Shown: positions 1 through 6,947 of the stretch, one piece after another | How the letters are laid out: every line of letters starts with the position of its first letter | Numbering within the stretch: position 1 is the stretch's first letter | NCBI GenBank assembly: GCA_024684175.1 | Contig: JAIKXJ010000027.1 | Location: forward strand, 1-37,842 | DNA length: 37,842 nucleotides | DNA from: Erysipelotrichaceae bacterium | GTDB taxonomy: Bacteria > Bacillota_I > Bacilli_A > Erysipelotrichales > Erysipelotrichaceae | Direction: 5' to 3' | The notes under the pieces: generated by a model | What the model saw: the letters and a program-made list of their open reading frames with translations, nothing else | The model's database searches: none | Told to the model about the DNA's origin: nothing | Made by a program: the position numbers and the translations under genes

Positions 1-62
1 CGCGGCTGACTGTAAATCAGCTCTCTACGAGTTCGACAGTTCGAATCTGCCCCTCTCCACCA
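1..62 (+). tRNA. tRNA-Tyr (GTA), 5' truncated by window start
   Basis: The anticodon arm GCTGA-CTGTAAA-TCAGC gives anticodon GTA. It is followed by a long variable arm, a TTCGAAT T-loop, the 3' acceptor strand CCTCTCC, discriminator A and an encoded CCA (60-62). The long variable arm fits bacterial tRNA-Tyr. The 5' acceptor strand and most of the D arm lie outside the window. The T-stem (GACAG/CTGCC) has one A-C mismatch. Confidence 0.93.
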
Positions 63-65
63 CTT

Positions 66-141
66 TGGGATGTAGCCAAGTGGTAAGGCAACAGACTTTG
101 ACTCTGTCATTTCGCTGGTTCGATCCCAGCCATCCCAGCCA
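66..141 (+). tRNA. tRNA-Gln (TTG)
   Basis: Acceptor TGGGATG (66-72) pairs with CATCCCA (131-137). The anticodon stem ACAGA/TCTGT encloses the loop CTTTGAC with anticodon TTG at 98-100. The T-loop is GTTCGATCC and CCA is encoded at 139-141. The gene is 76 nt long and lies 3 nt after tRNA-Tyr, so the cluster is probably one precursor transcript. Confidence 0.96.
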
Positions 142-148
142 AGATCAT

Positions 149-224
149 GACTCGGTAGCTCAGGCGGTAGAGCATCTGACTTTTAATCAGAGGGTCCCGG
201 GTTCGATTCCCGGTCGAGTCACCA
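149..224 (+). tRNA. tRNA-Lys (TTT)
   Basis: Acceptor GACTCGG pairs with TCGAGTC (one G-T pair). The anticodon stem TCTGA/TCAGA encloses the loop CTTTTAA with anticodon TTT at 182-184. The T-loop is GTTCGATTCC and CCA is encoded at 222-224. Confidence 0.96.
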
Positions 225-230
225 CTGAAT

Positions 231-304
231 GCAGGTGTAGTTCAATGGTAGAACTTCAGCCTTCCAAGCTGACTACGTGGGTTCGATTCCCATCACCTGC
301 TCCA
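231..304 (+). tRNA. tRNA-Gly (TCC)
   Basis: Acceptor GCAGGTG pairs with CACCTGC. The anticodon stem TCAGC/GCTGA encloses CTTCCAA with anticodon TCC at 263-265, and CCA is encoded at 302-304. This is the last tRNA of the cluster; a terminator follows. Confidence 0.96.
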
Positions 305-320
305 TCGCAAACATAGATCC

Positions 321-342
321 CCGCTGTATCGGCGGTTTTTTT
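321..342 (+). terminator. intrinsic terminator of the tRNA cluster
   Basis: A short hairpin CCGC (321-324)/GCGG (332-335) is followed at once by seven Ts. It sits 16 nt after the last tRNA and before the promoter of the next gene. Confidence 0.7.
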
Positions 343-378
343 ATACCCTTTTTATCGGAAACTCTTTGATTCCTATAC

Positions 379-384
379 TATAAT
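379..384 (+). promoter_or_regulatory. -10 box of the GH25 gene; near-leaderless start
   Basis: A perfect TATAAT ends 8 nt before the ATG at 393, and no purine-rich ribosome binding site lies between them. With transcription starting about 7 nt after the -10 box, the leader would be 0-2 nt. No good -35 box is visible. Confidence 0.6.
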
Positions 385-392
385 ATGTTCAG

Positions 393-1226
393 ATGAATAA
401 AAATAAGCTCCGCAAACTTGAGATCGCCGTCGTCCTGCTGTTCGTCTTCTTTGCCTTGCTGATCATGATCGGCCGCCGCTTCCTGAAAAAAGAAGAGGAA
501 GTGCCTCAGGAGATCATCGAAGAAAACGAACCGGTCATCGACTATTCGAAGATCGATGTGATCTCGGGCAAATACTATTACGAAGACGAGAACTTTTCCA
601 GCAGCTTCGGCATCGATGTCTCCGAATTTCAGGATGAGATCGACTGGAAGAAAGTCAAAGAAGACGGCGTGGAATTCGTTTATCTGCGCATCGGCCGGCG
701 CGGCGCGACCACCGGTCTGATCTACGAAGACGGTAAGTTCCTTCAGAATTACGAAGGCGTGAAACAGAATGGACTCAAACTCGGCGTCTACTTCTTCTCG
801 CAAGCCAAAGATGAAGCGGAAGCCCTGGAAGAAGCAGCCTGGGTCAAAGAACGGCTCAAAGGAAAACAGATCGATCTTCCGATCGTCTATGACTGCGAAG
901 AGGTGATCCTGGAAGACGAACCGAGCAGACTGGACGGCATCGAAAAAGACCAGCACACCAAAAACACGATCGCCTTTCTGGAAGATATGAAAAAAAGCGG
1001 GTATGACGTCATGGTCTATACCTACTTATACTGGGCGGATACCTATTATGATATGGAACAGATCGCAAAATATCCGATCTGGTTCGCACAATACGACACC
1101 GAAGTCCCGAAACTCGACTGGCCTATCAGCATCTGGCAGTATTCCAATCAGGGAACGATCAACGGGATCAGCGAACCGACGGATCTCAATATCATGTTCA
1201 TACGAAAGAATGATCGATCTGAATGA
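393..1226 (+). CDS. membrane-anchored GH25 muramidase (lysozyme)
   Basis: This is a 277-residue glycoside hydrolase family 25 protein, expected to cut the MurNAc-GlcNAc bond of peptidoglycan at the outer membrane face. Residues 10-26 are one hydrophobic segment after a lysine-rich start (uncleaved anchor), then an acidic linker to about residue 65. The catalytic domain opens with GIDVSEFQ (Asp75). YDCEE near 166-170 supplies the acidic pair Asp167/Glu169 typical of GH25, and IWQYS near the end is also typical. The family is used for wall remodelling or lysis; the anchor and lack of phage neighbours suggest housekeeping remodelling. The gene is single, with a -10 box almost touching the start codon. 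Its last 29 bases overlap the convergent metal transporter gene. Confidence 0.88.
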   Translation: MNKNKLRKLEIAVVLLFVFFALLIMIGRRFLKKEEEVPQEIIEENEPVIDYSKIDVISGKYYYEDENFSSSFGIDVSEFQDEIDWKKVKEDGVEFVYLRIGRRGATTGLIYEDGKFLQNYEGVKQNGLKLGVYFFSQAKDEAEALEEAAWVKERLKGKQIDLPIVYDCEEVILEDEPSRLDGIEKDQHTKNTIAFLEDMKKSGYDVMVYTYLYWADTYYDMEQIAKYPIWFAQYDTEVPKLDWPISIWQYSNQGTINGISEPTDLNIMFIRKNDRSE

Positions 1227-2364
1227 CGCATCGATAAGACTTATCGATCTCCGATACTTTGTCGGAGATCTCTTTTTTTAATATCTCATGACTGATCCTG
1301 TCCTGCGCCGGGATCAGGACATCGAAGACGAGGTTGCAGTGGGTCGTGCCTCTGACGATGCGGAAATCATGGATATTGTAATCCTCATCAATCGAAGTGA
1401 CGATCTGCTTCACCTTCTCCTTAAGTCTGACCATCTCTTCATCTTTGGTGTCGATCGGATCCATATGGATGGTCGTCAGGATCTTATATTTGTTTAAGAT
1501 CTCTAGTTCGATATTGTCGATCAGATCGTGTGTCTCCATGATCGGCACGGAACTGTCGACCTCCGCATGCAGGGACATGAAACGATGACTCGGTCCATAA
1601 TCGTGTAACAGAAGATCGTGGATACCCAGGATCCCTTCGTGAGAGCGGATGTCCTCTTCGATCTTCCTGATCTCTTCCCTGTCGGGCGCCTTACCTAAGA
1701 TGGTATCCAGGACATTGCGGAAGATGCCGATGCCGGCATAGACGACGAAGAAAGAAACGACGAGCCCGATATAGGCATCAATATTGATCCCGCTGACACG
1801 GAATACGATCAGAGAAAGAAGCGTCGCGAAAGTCATGATCGAATCGTTCAGAGAGTCGGCAGCGGCAGCTTTCAGCGTTTCCGATGAGATCTTCTCGCCC
1901 GCCCTGGAATTGATGTAGCACATGAACAGTTTCAAAGCGACCGAAAAAAGCAGGACGAAAAGACTCAGATAAGAAAACGAGATCTCTTCCGGATGCAGGA
2001 TCTTTTCCAAAGAATCCCGGATGGAACTAAATCCCACCAGCAGGATCAGGAAAGAAACGACCATGCCGGAAACATATTCCATGCGGCCGTGACCGTATGG
2101 GTGATCAGCGTCCGGATGCTTCCCGGACAGCGCAAAACCAAAATATGAAGCCAGGTTGGAGCCGACGTCCGAAAGATTGTTCAACGCATCGGCACGGATG
2201 GAGACGGAATTGCTCAAAAAGGAGACGATCAGTTTGAAGATGACCATCAGGATATTGCAGAAAATGGAAAAAACGGAGAAGAAAGTCCCGTACTTCTCCC
2301 TGACTTTTTCATCTTCGATGTTCTCATGATCTTTGATGAAGATCTTGCAGAGCCGTTCAAACAT
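1198..2364 (-). CDS. cation diffusion facilitator (CDF) metal transporter
   Basis: This 388-residue protein of the CDF family is expected to export divalent metal (Zn, Fe or Mn) in exchange for protons. After about 25 cytoplasmic residues come roughly six membrane segments. The metal site residues typical of the family are present: Asp59 and Asp66 in RADALNNLSD, and Asp170 and Asp174 in ADSLNDS. HPYGHGRMEYVSG (88-100) is a strong CDF signature. The C-terminal part is long for a CDF and may hold two cytoplasmic domains. The metal cannot be told from sequence alone. The start codon lies 7 nt from a TATAAT box with no Shine-Dalgarno, shared with the divergent methyltransferase. The 3' end overlaps the GH25 gene. 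Confidence 0.9.
   Translation of the reverse strand: MFERLCKIFIKDHENIEDEKVREKYGTFFSVFSIFCNILMVIFKLIVSFLSNSVSIRADALNNLSDVGSNLASYFGFALSGKHPDADHPYGHGRMEYVSGMVVSFLILLVGFSSIRDSLEKILHPEEISFSYLSLFVLLFSVALKLFMCYINSRAGEKISSETLKAAAADSLNDSIMTFATLLSLIVFRVSGINIDAYIGLVVSFFVVYAGIGIFRNVLDTILGKAPDREEIRKIEEDIRSHEGILGIHDLLLHDYGPSHRFMSLHAEVDSSVPIMETHDLIDNIELEILNKYKILTTIHMDPIDTKDEEMVRLKEKVKQIVTSIDEDYNIHDFRIVRGTTHCNLVFDVLIPAQDRISHEILKKEISDKVSEIDKSYRCVIQIDHSFV
1246..1279 (+). terminator. terminator of the GH25 gene, inside the opposing CDS
   Basis: A perfect 9-bp stem GATCTCCGA (1246-1254)/TCGGAGATC (1262-1270) with a 7-nt loop is followed by TCTTTTTTT. It lies wholly within the last codons of the opposing CDF gene. 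Confidence 0.85.
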
Positions 2365-2401
2365 TATCCCTATTATAGTCCAAAGATCTTATAATGGATA
2401 C
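2365..2401. promoter_or_regulatory. 37-bp bidirectional leaderless promoter (CDF / methyltransferase)
   Basis: The whole intergenic space is 37 bp. A TATAAT reads leftwards at 2372-2377 (7 nt before the CDF ATG) and a TATAAT reads rightwards at 2390-2395 (6 nt before the methyltransferase ATG), 12 bp apart. Neither side has room for a Shine-Dalgarno. No TTGACA-like -35 box is recognisable. The same geometry recurs at 20100-20136 and 31007-31043. Confidence 0.75.
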
Positions 2402-3163
2402 ATGGATCCGTTGAAAAACAAGCTCACTGCTTTCTACAACAAATTCAATGAAGACAAACGCCTCGGCACAAGACACGGACAGGTCGAGTTTTTCACATCG
2501 ATGCACTACATAAGACAATACCTGAAGCCCGGCGACCGGATCGTGGATATCGGTGCCGGACCGGGAAGATACTCACTGGCATTGAAAGAACTGGGCTATG
2601 ATGTCACGGCTGTCGAACTGACCAGGCCGAACATCGGCAAGCTCAGGGCAAAAGATAAGCAGATCAGGATCGTCGAAGCCAATGCCGTCGATCTTTCGAT
2701 GTTTGAAGACGATGCTTTCGACGTCGCCGTTTTATTCGGCCCGATGTATCACATCTACGATAAAGAATTGCGCATCAAAGCACTGAGTGAGGCGAAGCGC
2801 ATCTGTAAGAGGACGCTCTTCGTCACCTATATCATGAACGAATACGCAGTGATCGAATATGCCTTCAAAGACAACAATTATTCTTCGGTCAAAGATAAGC
2901 TTGATGAGGACTTCCGCATCAAAGATCCCGATGCGCTGTTCGTCCACTCGCGGATCGAAGAGATCGATGAACTCAATGAGATCTGCGGTCTGAAACTGCT
3001 CAGACGCTTCGCCTCCGACGGACCGACCGACTATATGCGAAGCACGATCAATGCGATGGATGAAGAGACCTTCAATGCCTATCTCGCCTTCCATCTCAAG
3101 ACCTGCGAGCGCAGAGAACTGCTCGGTGCCAGTTCCCACATCGTCGACATCTTGTGCAAATAA
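2402..3163 (+). CDS. class I SAM-dependent methyltransferase
   Basis: This 253-residue protein has a Rossmann-type SAM site: motif I VDIGAGPGRYS at residues 48-58, an acidic residue at the end of the next strand (AVELT), and a later DVAVLFGPMYHI segment. The acceptor substrate is not evident; close families act on small molecules. An upstream ATG in the same frame exists, but it would read through both promoters into the CDF gene. The ATG at 2402 precedes the first family-like sequence and lies 6 nt after TATAAT. The message is therefore probably leaderless. The gene is single and ends in its own terminator. Confidence 0.85.
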   Translation: MDPLKNKLTAFYNKFNEDKRLGTRHGQVEFFTSMHYIRQYLKPGDRIVDIGAGPGRYSLALKELGYDVTAVELTRPNIGKLRAKDKQIRIVEANAVDLSMFEDDAFDVAVLFGPMYHIYDKELRIKALSEAKRICKRTLFVTYIMNEYAVIEYAFKDNNYSSVKDKLDEDFRIKDPDALFVHSRIEEIDELNEICGLKLLRRFASDGPTDYMRSTINAMDEETFNAYLAFHLKTCERRELLGASSHIVDILCK

Positions 3164-3187
3164 TACGGACTTTTGTTCCGTATTTTT
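3162..3187 (+). terminator. terminator of the methyltransferase gene
   Basis: Stem AATACGGA (3162-3169)/TCCGTATT (3177-3184) with a 7-nt loop runs into a T tract. It begins within the stop codon. Confidence 0.85.
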
Positions 3188-3240
3188 AAATCATGTTTAC
3201 ATTTCTGATCATTCTATTCTCAATCTGAAACTCTTATGTT

Positions 3241-3246
3241 TATAAT
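3241..3246 (+). promoter_or_regulatory. -10 box for the FGGY kinase gene
   Basis: TATAAT lies 73 nt before the kinase ATG. No clear -35 box is seen. The 70-nt leader shows no recognisable riboswitch, only a Shine-Dalgarno (AGAGG) 6 nt before the start. Confidence 0.45.
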
Positions 3247-3319
3247 GAATTAACTGTAATCATTTTTATCCCGAATCCAAAAAACTCATCTTACCGGTCA
3301 TTTTCTGAAAAGAGGCAGC

Positions 3320-4837
3320 ATGGAAAACTATCTTTTAAGTATCGATAACGGCAGAAACGAAGTGCGATGCGCTCTTTTCAATACGGAAGGACGGCTGATC
3401 GCTTCCGCTCTGCGCTCTCTTTCAAAGATCGAAGGCACATGCGATGTTCAAAGAAACAGCGAAGAAGTCTGGCAAGCCGACATCGAGAACATAAAAGAGG
3501 TACTTCAAAGCTCCTCGGCCGATCCCGAAAAGATCCTTTGCATCGGCATCACCGCTTCCTGCAACAGCATCGTCTTCCTCGACGAACAGATGAAGGAAGT
3601 TCATCCGATGGTCCTTTCCGATGACCGCAGAGCCCAAAAACTGTGCCAGCAGCTGAAAGAGGATCACACCGAGCGTCAGCTCTATCCGCTGACCAGATCG
3701 GTCTTGAGACCAAGCCAGTCTTCCGTCATCCTGAAATGGTTTTCTCTTCATGAACCCGAAGTCCTGAAGAAAACAAGATGGATCCTTTCCAACAAAGACT
3801 TCATCCGCTATAAACTGACCGGCCGGATCCATGCCGAAGTGACGGAAGCTTCTTCCGGGGGCCTGTTGAATCTGAGCAGCGGACGGTATGATCCCCATAT
3901 CTTTGAGATCCTGGAGATCTCCGACTGTTTTGAAAAGATGCCGGAACTTCTTGACAGCATCGCGATCGCCGGAACGCTCACCAAACAAAGTGCTGCCCTG
4001 ACCGGTCTGAAAGAAGGAACACCGGTCTGTGCCGGCTATTACGATCTGAACGCGGAAGCTCTTGCCAGCGGCATGCTTTCGGACGAAGAGCTGTGCATGA
4101 TCGCCGATACCTGGTCGATCAACGAATTCCTGGTCGGTTCCGTTTCCGAAAGCTATGACAGTATGACCAATCCGGCGACATTGAGCTATGTCAAAGGTCT
4201 TTATCTGATGGAAGATTCGGCGATGAAGAATGCCAATCTGCTTGAGCGCTGCATACGAAAGATCGCCGATCTCTATGCTCCGGAACTGAACAAAGAAGAT
4301 CTGAGCAGACAGTGCGATCTTCTGGTCAGCCGCAGAGATCCGCAAAGATCTTCCGTGATCTTCGTTCCTTCCTCTTTCTTCGGAAACAAAGATCAGGAAA
4401 GCTGCGGCATCTTTCTCAATGTTTCCGAAGATGATGACTATGTCTCGCTTTTCAGAGCGGTCTATGAAGGCGTCGTCTTCTCCACCATCTATCATATCCG
4501 CAATCTGAAACGTCCGCTTTATACCTACACGGCGGCAAGGCTTTCCGGAAGCATCGCCGCTTCTTCGATCTGGCCGCAGATCCTCGCCGATACCTTGTGT
4601 CTGCCGATTCGCACCATCAAAGGAAGCTACATCGGATCGAAAGGCGCAGCGATCGGCGCCGGTGTCGCCTGCGGCATCTTCAAGGATCTTCATGACGGGA
4701 TCGCACAGATGGTGCGGCCGGGAAAGACCTTCGTTCCCAGAAAGCGTTTCATTCCGATCTATCAGGAAAAGTATGAAATGTACGAATCGGCTCTTCTGAA
4801 TCTTTTGAACGAAGATCAAAAAGTCCTCAAGATATAA
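3320..4837 (+). CDS. FGGY-family carbohydrate kinase
   Basis: This 505-residue ATP-dependent sugar kinase has a typical FGGY length. The N-terminal lobe starts with the ATPase-fold strand YLLSIDNGRNEVRCALF, and CIGITASCNSIVFLD follows where the family has its G-T/S-G sugar-binding strand. AGYYDLNAEALASG carries the likely catalytic aspartate in the position seen in L-xylulokinase-like members. ARLSGSIAASSIWPQILADTL and GSKGAAIGAG near the C-terminus form the adenine site. The sugar cannot be read with confidence; L-xylulose or a related ketose is the nearest guess. A Shine-Dalgarno (AGAGG) supports the start. No permease, isomerase or regulator gene is next to it, which is unusual for a sugar kinase. 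Confidence 0.85.
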   Translation: MENYLLSIDNGRNEVRCALFNTEGRLIASALRSLSKIEGTCDVQRNSEEVWQADIENIKEVLQSSSADPEKILCIGITASCNSIVFLDEQMKEVHPMVLSDDRRAQKLCQQLKEDHTERQLYPLTRSVLRPSQSSVILKWFSLHEPEVLKKTRWILSNKDFIRYKLTGRIHAEVTEASSGGLLNLSSGRYDPHIFEILEISDCFEKMPELLDSIAIAGTLTKQSAALTGLKEGTPVCAGYYDLNAEALASGMLSDEELCMIADTWSINEFLVGSVSESYDSMTNPATLSYVKGLYLMEDSAMKNANLLERCIRKIADLYAPELNKEDLSRQCDLLVSRRDPQRSSVIFVPSSFFGNKDQESCGIFLNVSEDDDYVSLFRAVYEGVVFSTIYHIRNLKRPLYTYTAARLSGSIAASSIWPQILADTLCLPIRTIKGSYIGSKGAAIGAGVACGIFKDLHDGIAQMVRPGKTFVPRKRFIPIYQEKYEMYESALLNLLNEDQKVLKI

Positions 4838-4841
4838 AAAA

Positions 4842-4866
4842 GAAGAAGCTAATCTTCAGCTTCTTC
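4842..4866. terminator. bidirectional terminator between the kinase gene and jag
   Basis: Perfect 9-bp stem GAAGAAGCT (4842-4850)/AGCTTCTTC (4858-4866). Plus-strand reading continues into TTTCTTTT and minus-strand reading into TTTTTTAT. On the minus strand the hairpin includes the last codons of jag. Confidence 0.85.
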
Positions 4867-5502
4867 TTTCTTTTCCGGAGAATATTTGATGCAAAGATGT
4901 CTCTTGTTTCCTTCCCCGATGGAAACGGTCGTGACATTCTTGAAATCCTGCAGATACTGATGGATGACCTTGCGTTCATCATTGGGCATCGGATCGAGTT
5001 CGCAGTCGATATGGGTCTTGGCTACATTGATCGCTTCTCTTCTGGCGATGGCCTTGACCTTTTTATATCTGTCTTCCTTATAGTGATTGACATCGACGAT
5101 CAGATTGATGCGTTTCTTGAACGTCGCATTGACGGCAGCCTTGAGGACCGTTGAGATCGCTCTCAAAGTCTGGCCGTTCTTGCCGATGATGATCGCGTTG
5201 TTCTCTGCATCGAGGATGACGCGGTAAAGAAGTTCTTCTTCCTTGTCCTTGTCTTTTTCAACGATGATCTCGATGGCGACACCCTGGTTGAGTTCGGTGA
5301 AATATGCGCCAAGATAATCGAATATGAATTCCTTGACATCTTTGGAAGTGAAGGCTTCGATGGTGATCGACTTATGCAAGCCGAAGATACCGCCCTTTTC
5401 TTCTTCCAATACGTTATAAGTGATATCCTGGACCTGGCAGCCCTGATCGGCTGCGATGGAGTTCAATACTTCGTCGAGTGTTCTTCCGGTATACTGTTTC
5501 AT
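4849..5502 (-). CDS. jag: RNA-binding protein Jag (KhpB/EloR)
   Basis: This 217-residue protein has the three parts of Jag: an N-terminal Jag-N domain (YTGRTLDEVLNSIAADQG at the start), a KH domain with the GKNG loop (IIIGKNGQTLRAIS), and an R3H domain (RREAINVAKTH...NDERKVIHQYLQD...VSIGEGNKRH). Known family members bind RNA and, with KhpA, influence cell elongation and wall synthesis in Gram-positive bacteria. The gene starts 2 nt after the yidC stop, the classical linkage. It ends in a terminator shared with the FGGY kinase gene. Confidence 0.95.
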   Translation of the reverse strand: MKQYTGRTLDEVLNSIAADQGCQVQDITYNVLEEEKGGIFGLHKSITIEAFTSKDVKEFIFDYLGAYFTELNQGVAIEIIVEKDKDKEEELLYRVILDAENNAIIIGKNGQTLRAISTVLKAAVNATFKKRINLIVDVNHYKEDRYKKVKAIARREAINVAKTHIDCELDPMPNDERKVIHQYLQDFKNVTTVSIGEGNKRHLCIKYSPEKKEEAED

Positions 5503-5504
5503 TC

Positions 5505-6341
5505 TTATGCCTCCTTATGCGTCATCTTATCGATTACAAGAGTCTTGGCAATATTGACGATCGAAGAGATGCAATAGTAAAGCGATACGGCTGTCGGAAT
5601 GGAGAACATTGCAACAGCGACCATCGCCAGCATGCCGTAAGTCATTGCTTGGTTCTGATTTTCAGGTTTCTTGTAAGTCTTGTGATGTCTGTCCGCTTCT
5701 TCCCTGCCGTGCTTCTCGGCGAGCCACTGCGGGATCTTGATGGAGATGAACTGGCAAACGACCATCAGAACGAAGATGATCAGACAGATCCATTTGCTTG
5801 CCGGGATAGCCTGCGAAGGAGACAGAGACAGGCTGGCGCCCATGAATGTCGCATTGGCAACGGCATCCGATCTTCTGACGGCGTTGTACATACCGATCAG
5901 AAGCGGGAACTGAATGAAGGTGACGGCCAGCGAGCCCAACGGATTGATGCCGTACTTATTGTAAAGCTGCTGCATCTCCATTGCCATACGCTGCTGGGAC
6001 ATCTCATCGCTCCTGCCTTCGTATTTGGCCTGGATCTTCTGAAGTTCCGGCTGGATCTCCTGCATCCTCTGCATGGCGACGTTGGACTTGAACGTGAATG
6101 CCAGAACAAGAGCGTTAAGGACGACCGTTACGATCGCGATCGCCATGAAGATGCCGGTCTTCGGTGTCAGCCAGTTGATGGCCTGGGAAAGCGGATATGT
6201 GATGAATGCGGACAGGAAACCGTCATTCATCGCTTCCGAGAATGTTGTATCTAACGTTATGAGCTCGGTCGATGTTGAACAGCCTGTCAGCAGCAACGCC
6301 AAAGCTATAAGCGATAGGATCCTTTTTAAGCGTTTATTCAT
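5505..6341 (-). CDS. yidC: membrane protein insertase YidC (lipoprotein type)
   Basis: YidC/OxaI/SpoIIIJ family protein of 278 residues that inserts and folds membrane proteins with or without SecYEG. A lipoprotein signal (LLTGC) at the start predicts cleavage and lipidation, as in Gram-positive YidC. The core follows: membrane segments around GIFMAIAIVTVVLNALVLAF, the basic cytoplasmic hairpin MQRMQEIQPELQKIQAKY, and NKYGINPLGSLAVTFIQFPLLIGMYNAV, a strong family signature. The C-terminus is short and basic. The gene follows rnpA by 27 nt and has a good GAGGAG Shine-Dalgarno. Confidence 0.97.
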   Translation of the reverse strand: MNKRLKRILSLIALALLLTGCSTSTELITLDTTFSEAMNDGFLSAFITYPLSQAINWLTPKTGIFMAIAIVTVVLNALVLAFTFKSNVAMQRMQEIQPELQKIQAKYEGRSDEMSQQRMAMEMQQLYNKYGINPLGSLAVTFIQFPLLIGMYNAVRRSDAVANATFMGASLSLSPSQAIPASKWICLIIFVLMVVCQFISIKIPQWLAEKHGREEADRHHKTYKKPENQNQAMTYGMLAMVAVAMFSIPTAVSLYYCISSIVNIAKTLVIDKMTHKEA

Positions 6342-6368
6342 AGTGAACTCCTCATTTTTTTCATACTG

Positions 6369-6698
6369 TTATATTATAGCTTTTTTAAGCGCCATTTCCA
6401 AATCATTTTTATTCTGCGAAAACGCCTTGTTCACATACGGTTTTCTGACGATGATGATGACATCTTTCGGATAGGCTGCAAAGTCGATCAACGCCCTTGC
6501 CATCTCCCGGACCTGGCGCTTGATCTTATTGCGCTCAACGGCATTTCCCAGCTTCTTGGAGACCGAGATGCCCACTCTGGCATTCTCTTTTGCTCGGTCA
6601 CAGGCATACACGACGAAAGAAGCGTTGGCTACGCTTTTTCTTTTCGCTATGATCGCAGCGAATTCTTCGTTCTTTCTGACCCGATACAGCTTCTTCAT
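6369..6698 (-). CDS. rnpA: ribonuclease P protein component
   Basis: This 109-residue basic protein is the protein subunit of RNase P, which matures tRNA 5' ends. MKKLYRVRKNEEFAAII at the start, VGISVSKKLGNAVERNKIKRQVREMAR in the middle (the RNR motif helix) and DVIIIVRKPYVNK near the end are all diagnostic. It sits 26 nt after rpmH in the universal order. Its Shine-Dalgarno (AGGTGG) is about 12 nt from the ATG and falls inside a weak hairpin, so translation may be tuned. Confidence 0.97.
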   Translation of the reverse strand: MKKLYRVRKNEEFAAIIAKRKSVANASFVVYACDRAKENARVGISVSKKLGNAVERNKIKRQVREMARALIDFAAYPKDVIIIVRKPYVNKAFSQNKNDLEMALKKAII

Positions 6699-6706
6699 AA
6701 AAATTA

Positions 6707-6726
6707 AAAGCCACCTAAGTGACTTT
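6707..6726 (-). promoter_or_regulatory. hairpin between rpmH and rnpA covering the rnpA ribosome binding site
   Basis: Reading the minus strand, AAAG-x-CAC pairs with GTG-x-CTTT around a 4-nt loop, followed by TTAATTTTT. It begins at the rpmH stop codon and includes the AGGTGG of rnpA. It could be a weak terminator/attenuator or a ribosome-access switch, lowering RnpA relative to L34. Confidence 0.4.
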
Positions 6727-6865
6727 AAACGGACAATACCTTTCTTCCTTTAGCACGACGTCTTGACAGCACCTTGCGTCCGCCAACGGTCTTCATTCTG
6801 GCTCTGAAACCATGAACGTTCTGACGTCTTCTTTTGCTTGGTTGATACGTTCTTTTTGTTGACAT
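6725..6865 (-). CDS. rpmH: 50S ribosomal protein L34
   Basis: This 46-residue, very basic protein reads [20 protein letters not shown] and continues to [15 protein letters not shown], unmistakably L34. It is a structural protein of the large ribosomal subunit. An AAAGGTGG Shine-Dalgarno lies 8 nt before the ATG. It is the first gene of rpmH-rnpA-yidC-jag and has its own promoter. In most bacteria dnaA and oriC lie directly upstream; here the upstream gene is a PTS permease on the same strand. Confidence 0.98.
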   Translation of the reverse strand: MSTKRTYQPSKRRRQNVHGFRARMKTVGGRKVLSRRRAKGRKVLSV

Positions 6866-6895
6866 AATAAGCCACCTTTCTCAAAATACTATTCA

Positions 6896-6925
6896 ATTTT
6901 AGTCCAAAGGGCAAAGAAATGTCAA
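6896..6925 (-). promoter_or_regulatory. rpmH: promoter of the rpmH operon
   Basis: On the minus strand a perfect TTGACA (6920-6925) is followed after 18 bp by TAAAAT (6896-6901). The leader is about 25 nt and ends with the L34 Shine-Dalgarno. No DnaA-box-like TTATCCACA is present in this gap. Confidence 0.75.
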
Positions 6926-6947
6926 TAAGAGTCAGACAAGCTGAAGG

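Noticed and set aside
65..316. An 83-codon open frame across the tRNA cluster
   Set aside because: It is read through three complete tRNA genes; its residues simply reflect tRNA sequence.
2333..2401. A 23-residue N-terminal extension of the methyltransferase
   Set aside because: It would overlap the start of the divergent CDF gene and both -10 boxes, with no ribosome binding site.
3247..3319. A riboswitch in the FGGY kinase leader
   Set aside because: The 70-nt leader shows no stable stem or known consensus.
3422..4819. A 465-codon open frame antisense to the FGGY kinase
   Set aside because: The plus-strand frame has clear kinase motifs, a ribosome binding site and a terminator; the antisense frame has no recognisable domain and reflects codon bias.
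6866..6947. A possible oriC beside rpmH
   Set aside because: The gap is only 82 bp, has a normal promoter and no DnaA-box-like sequences.
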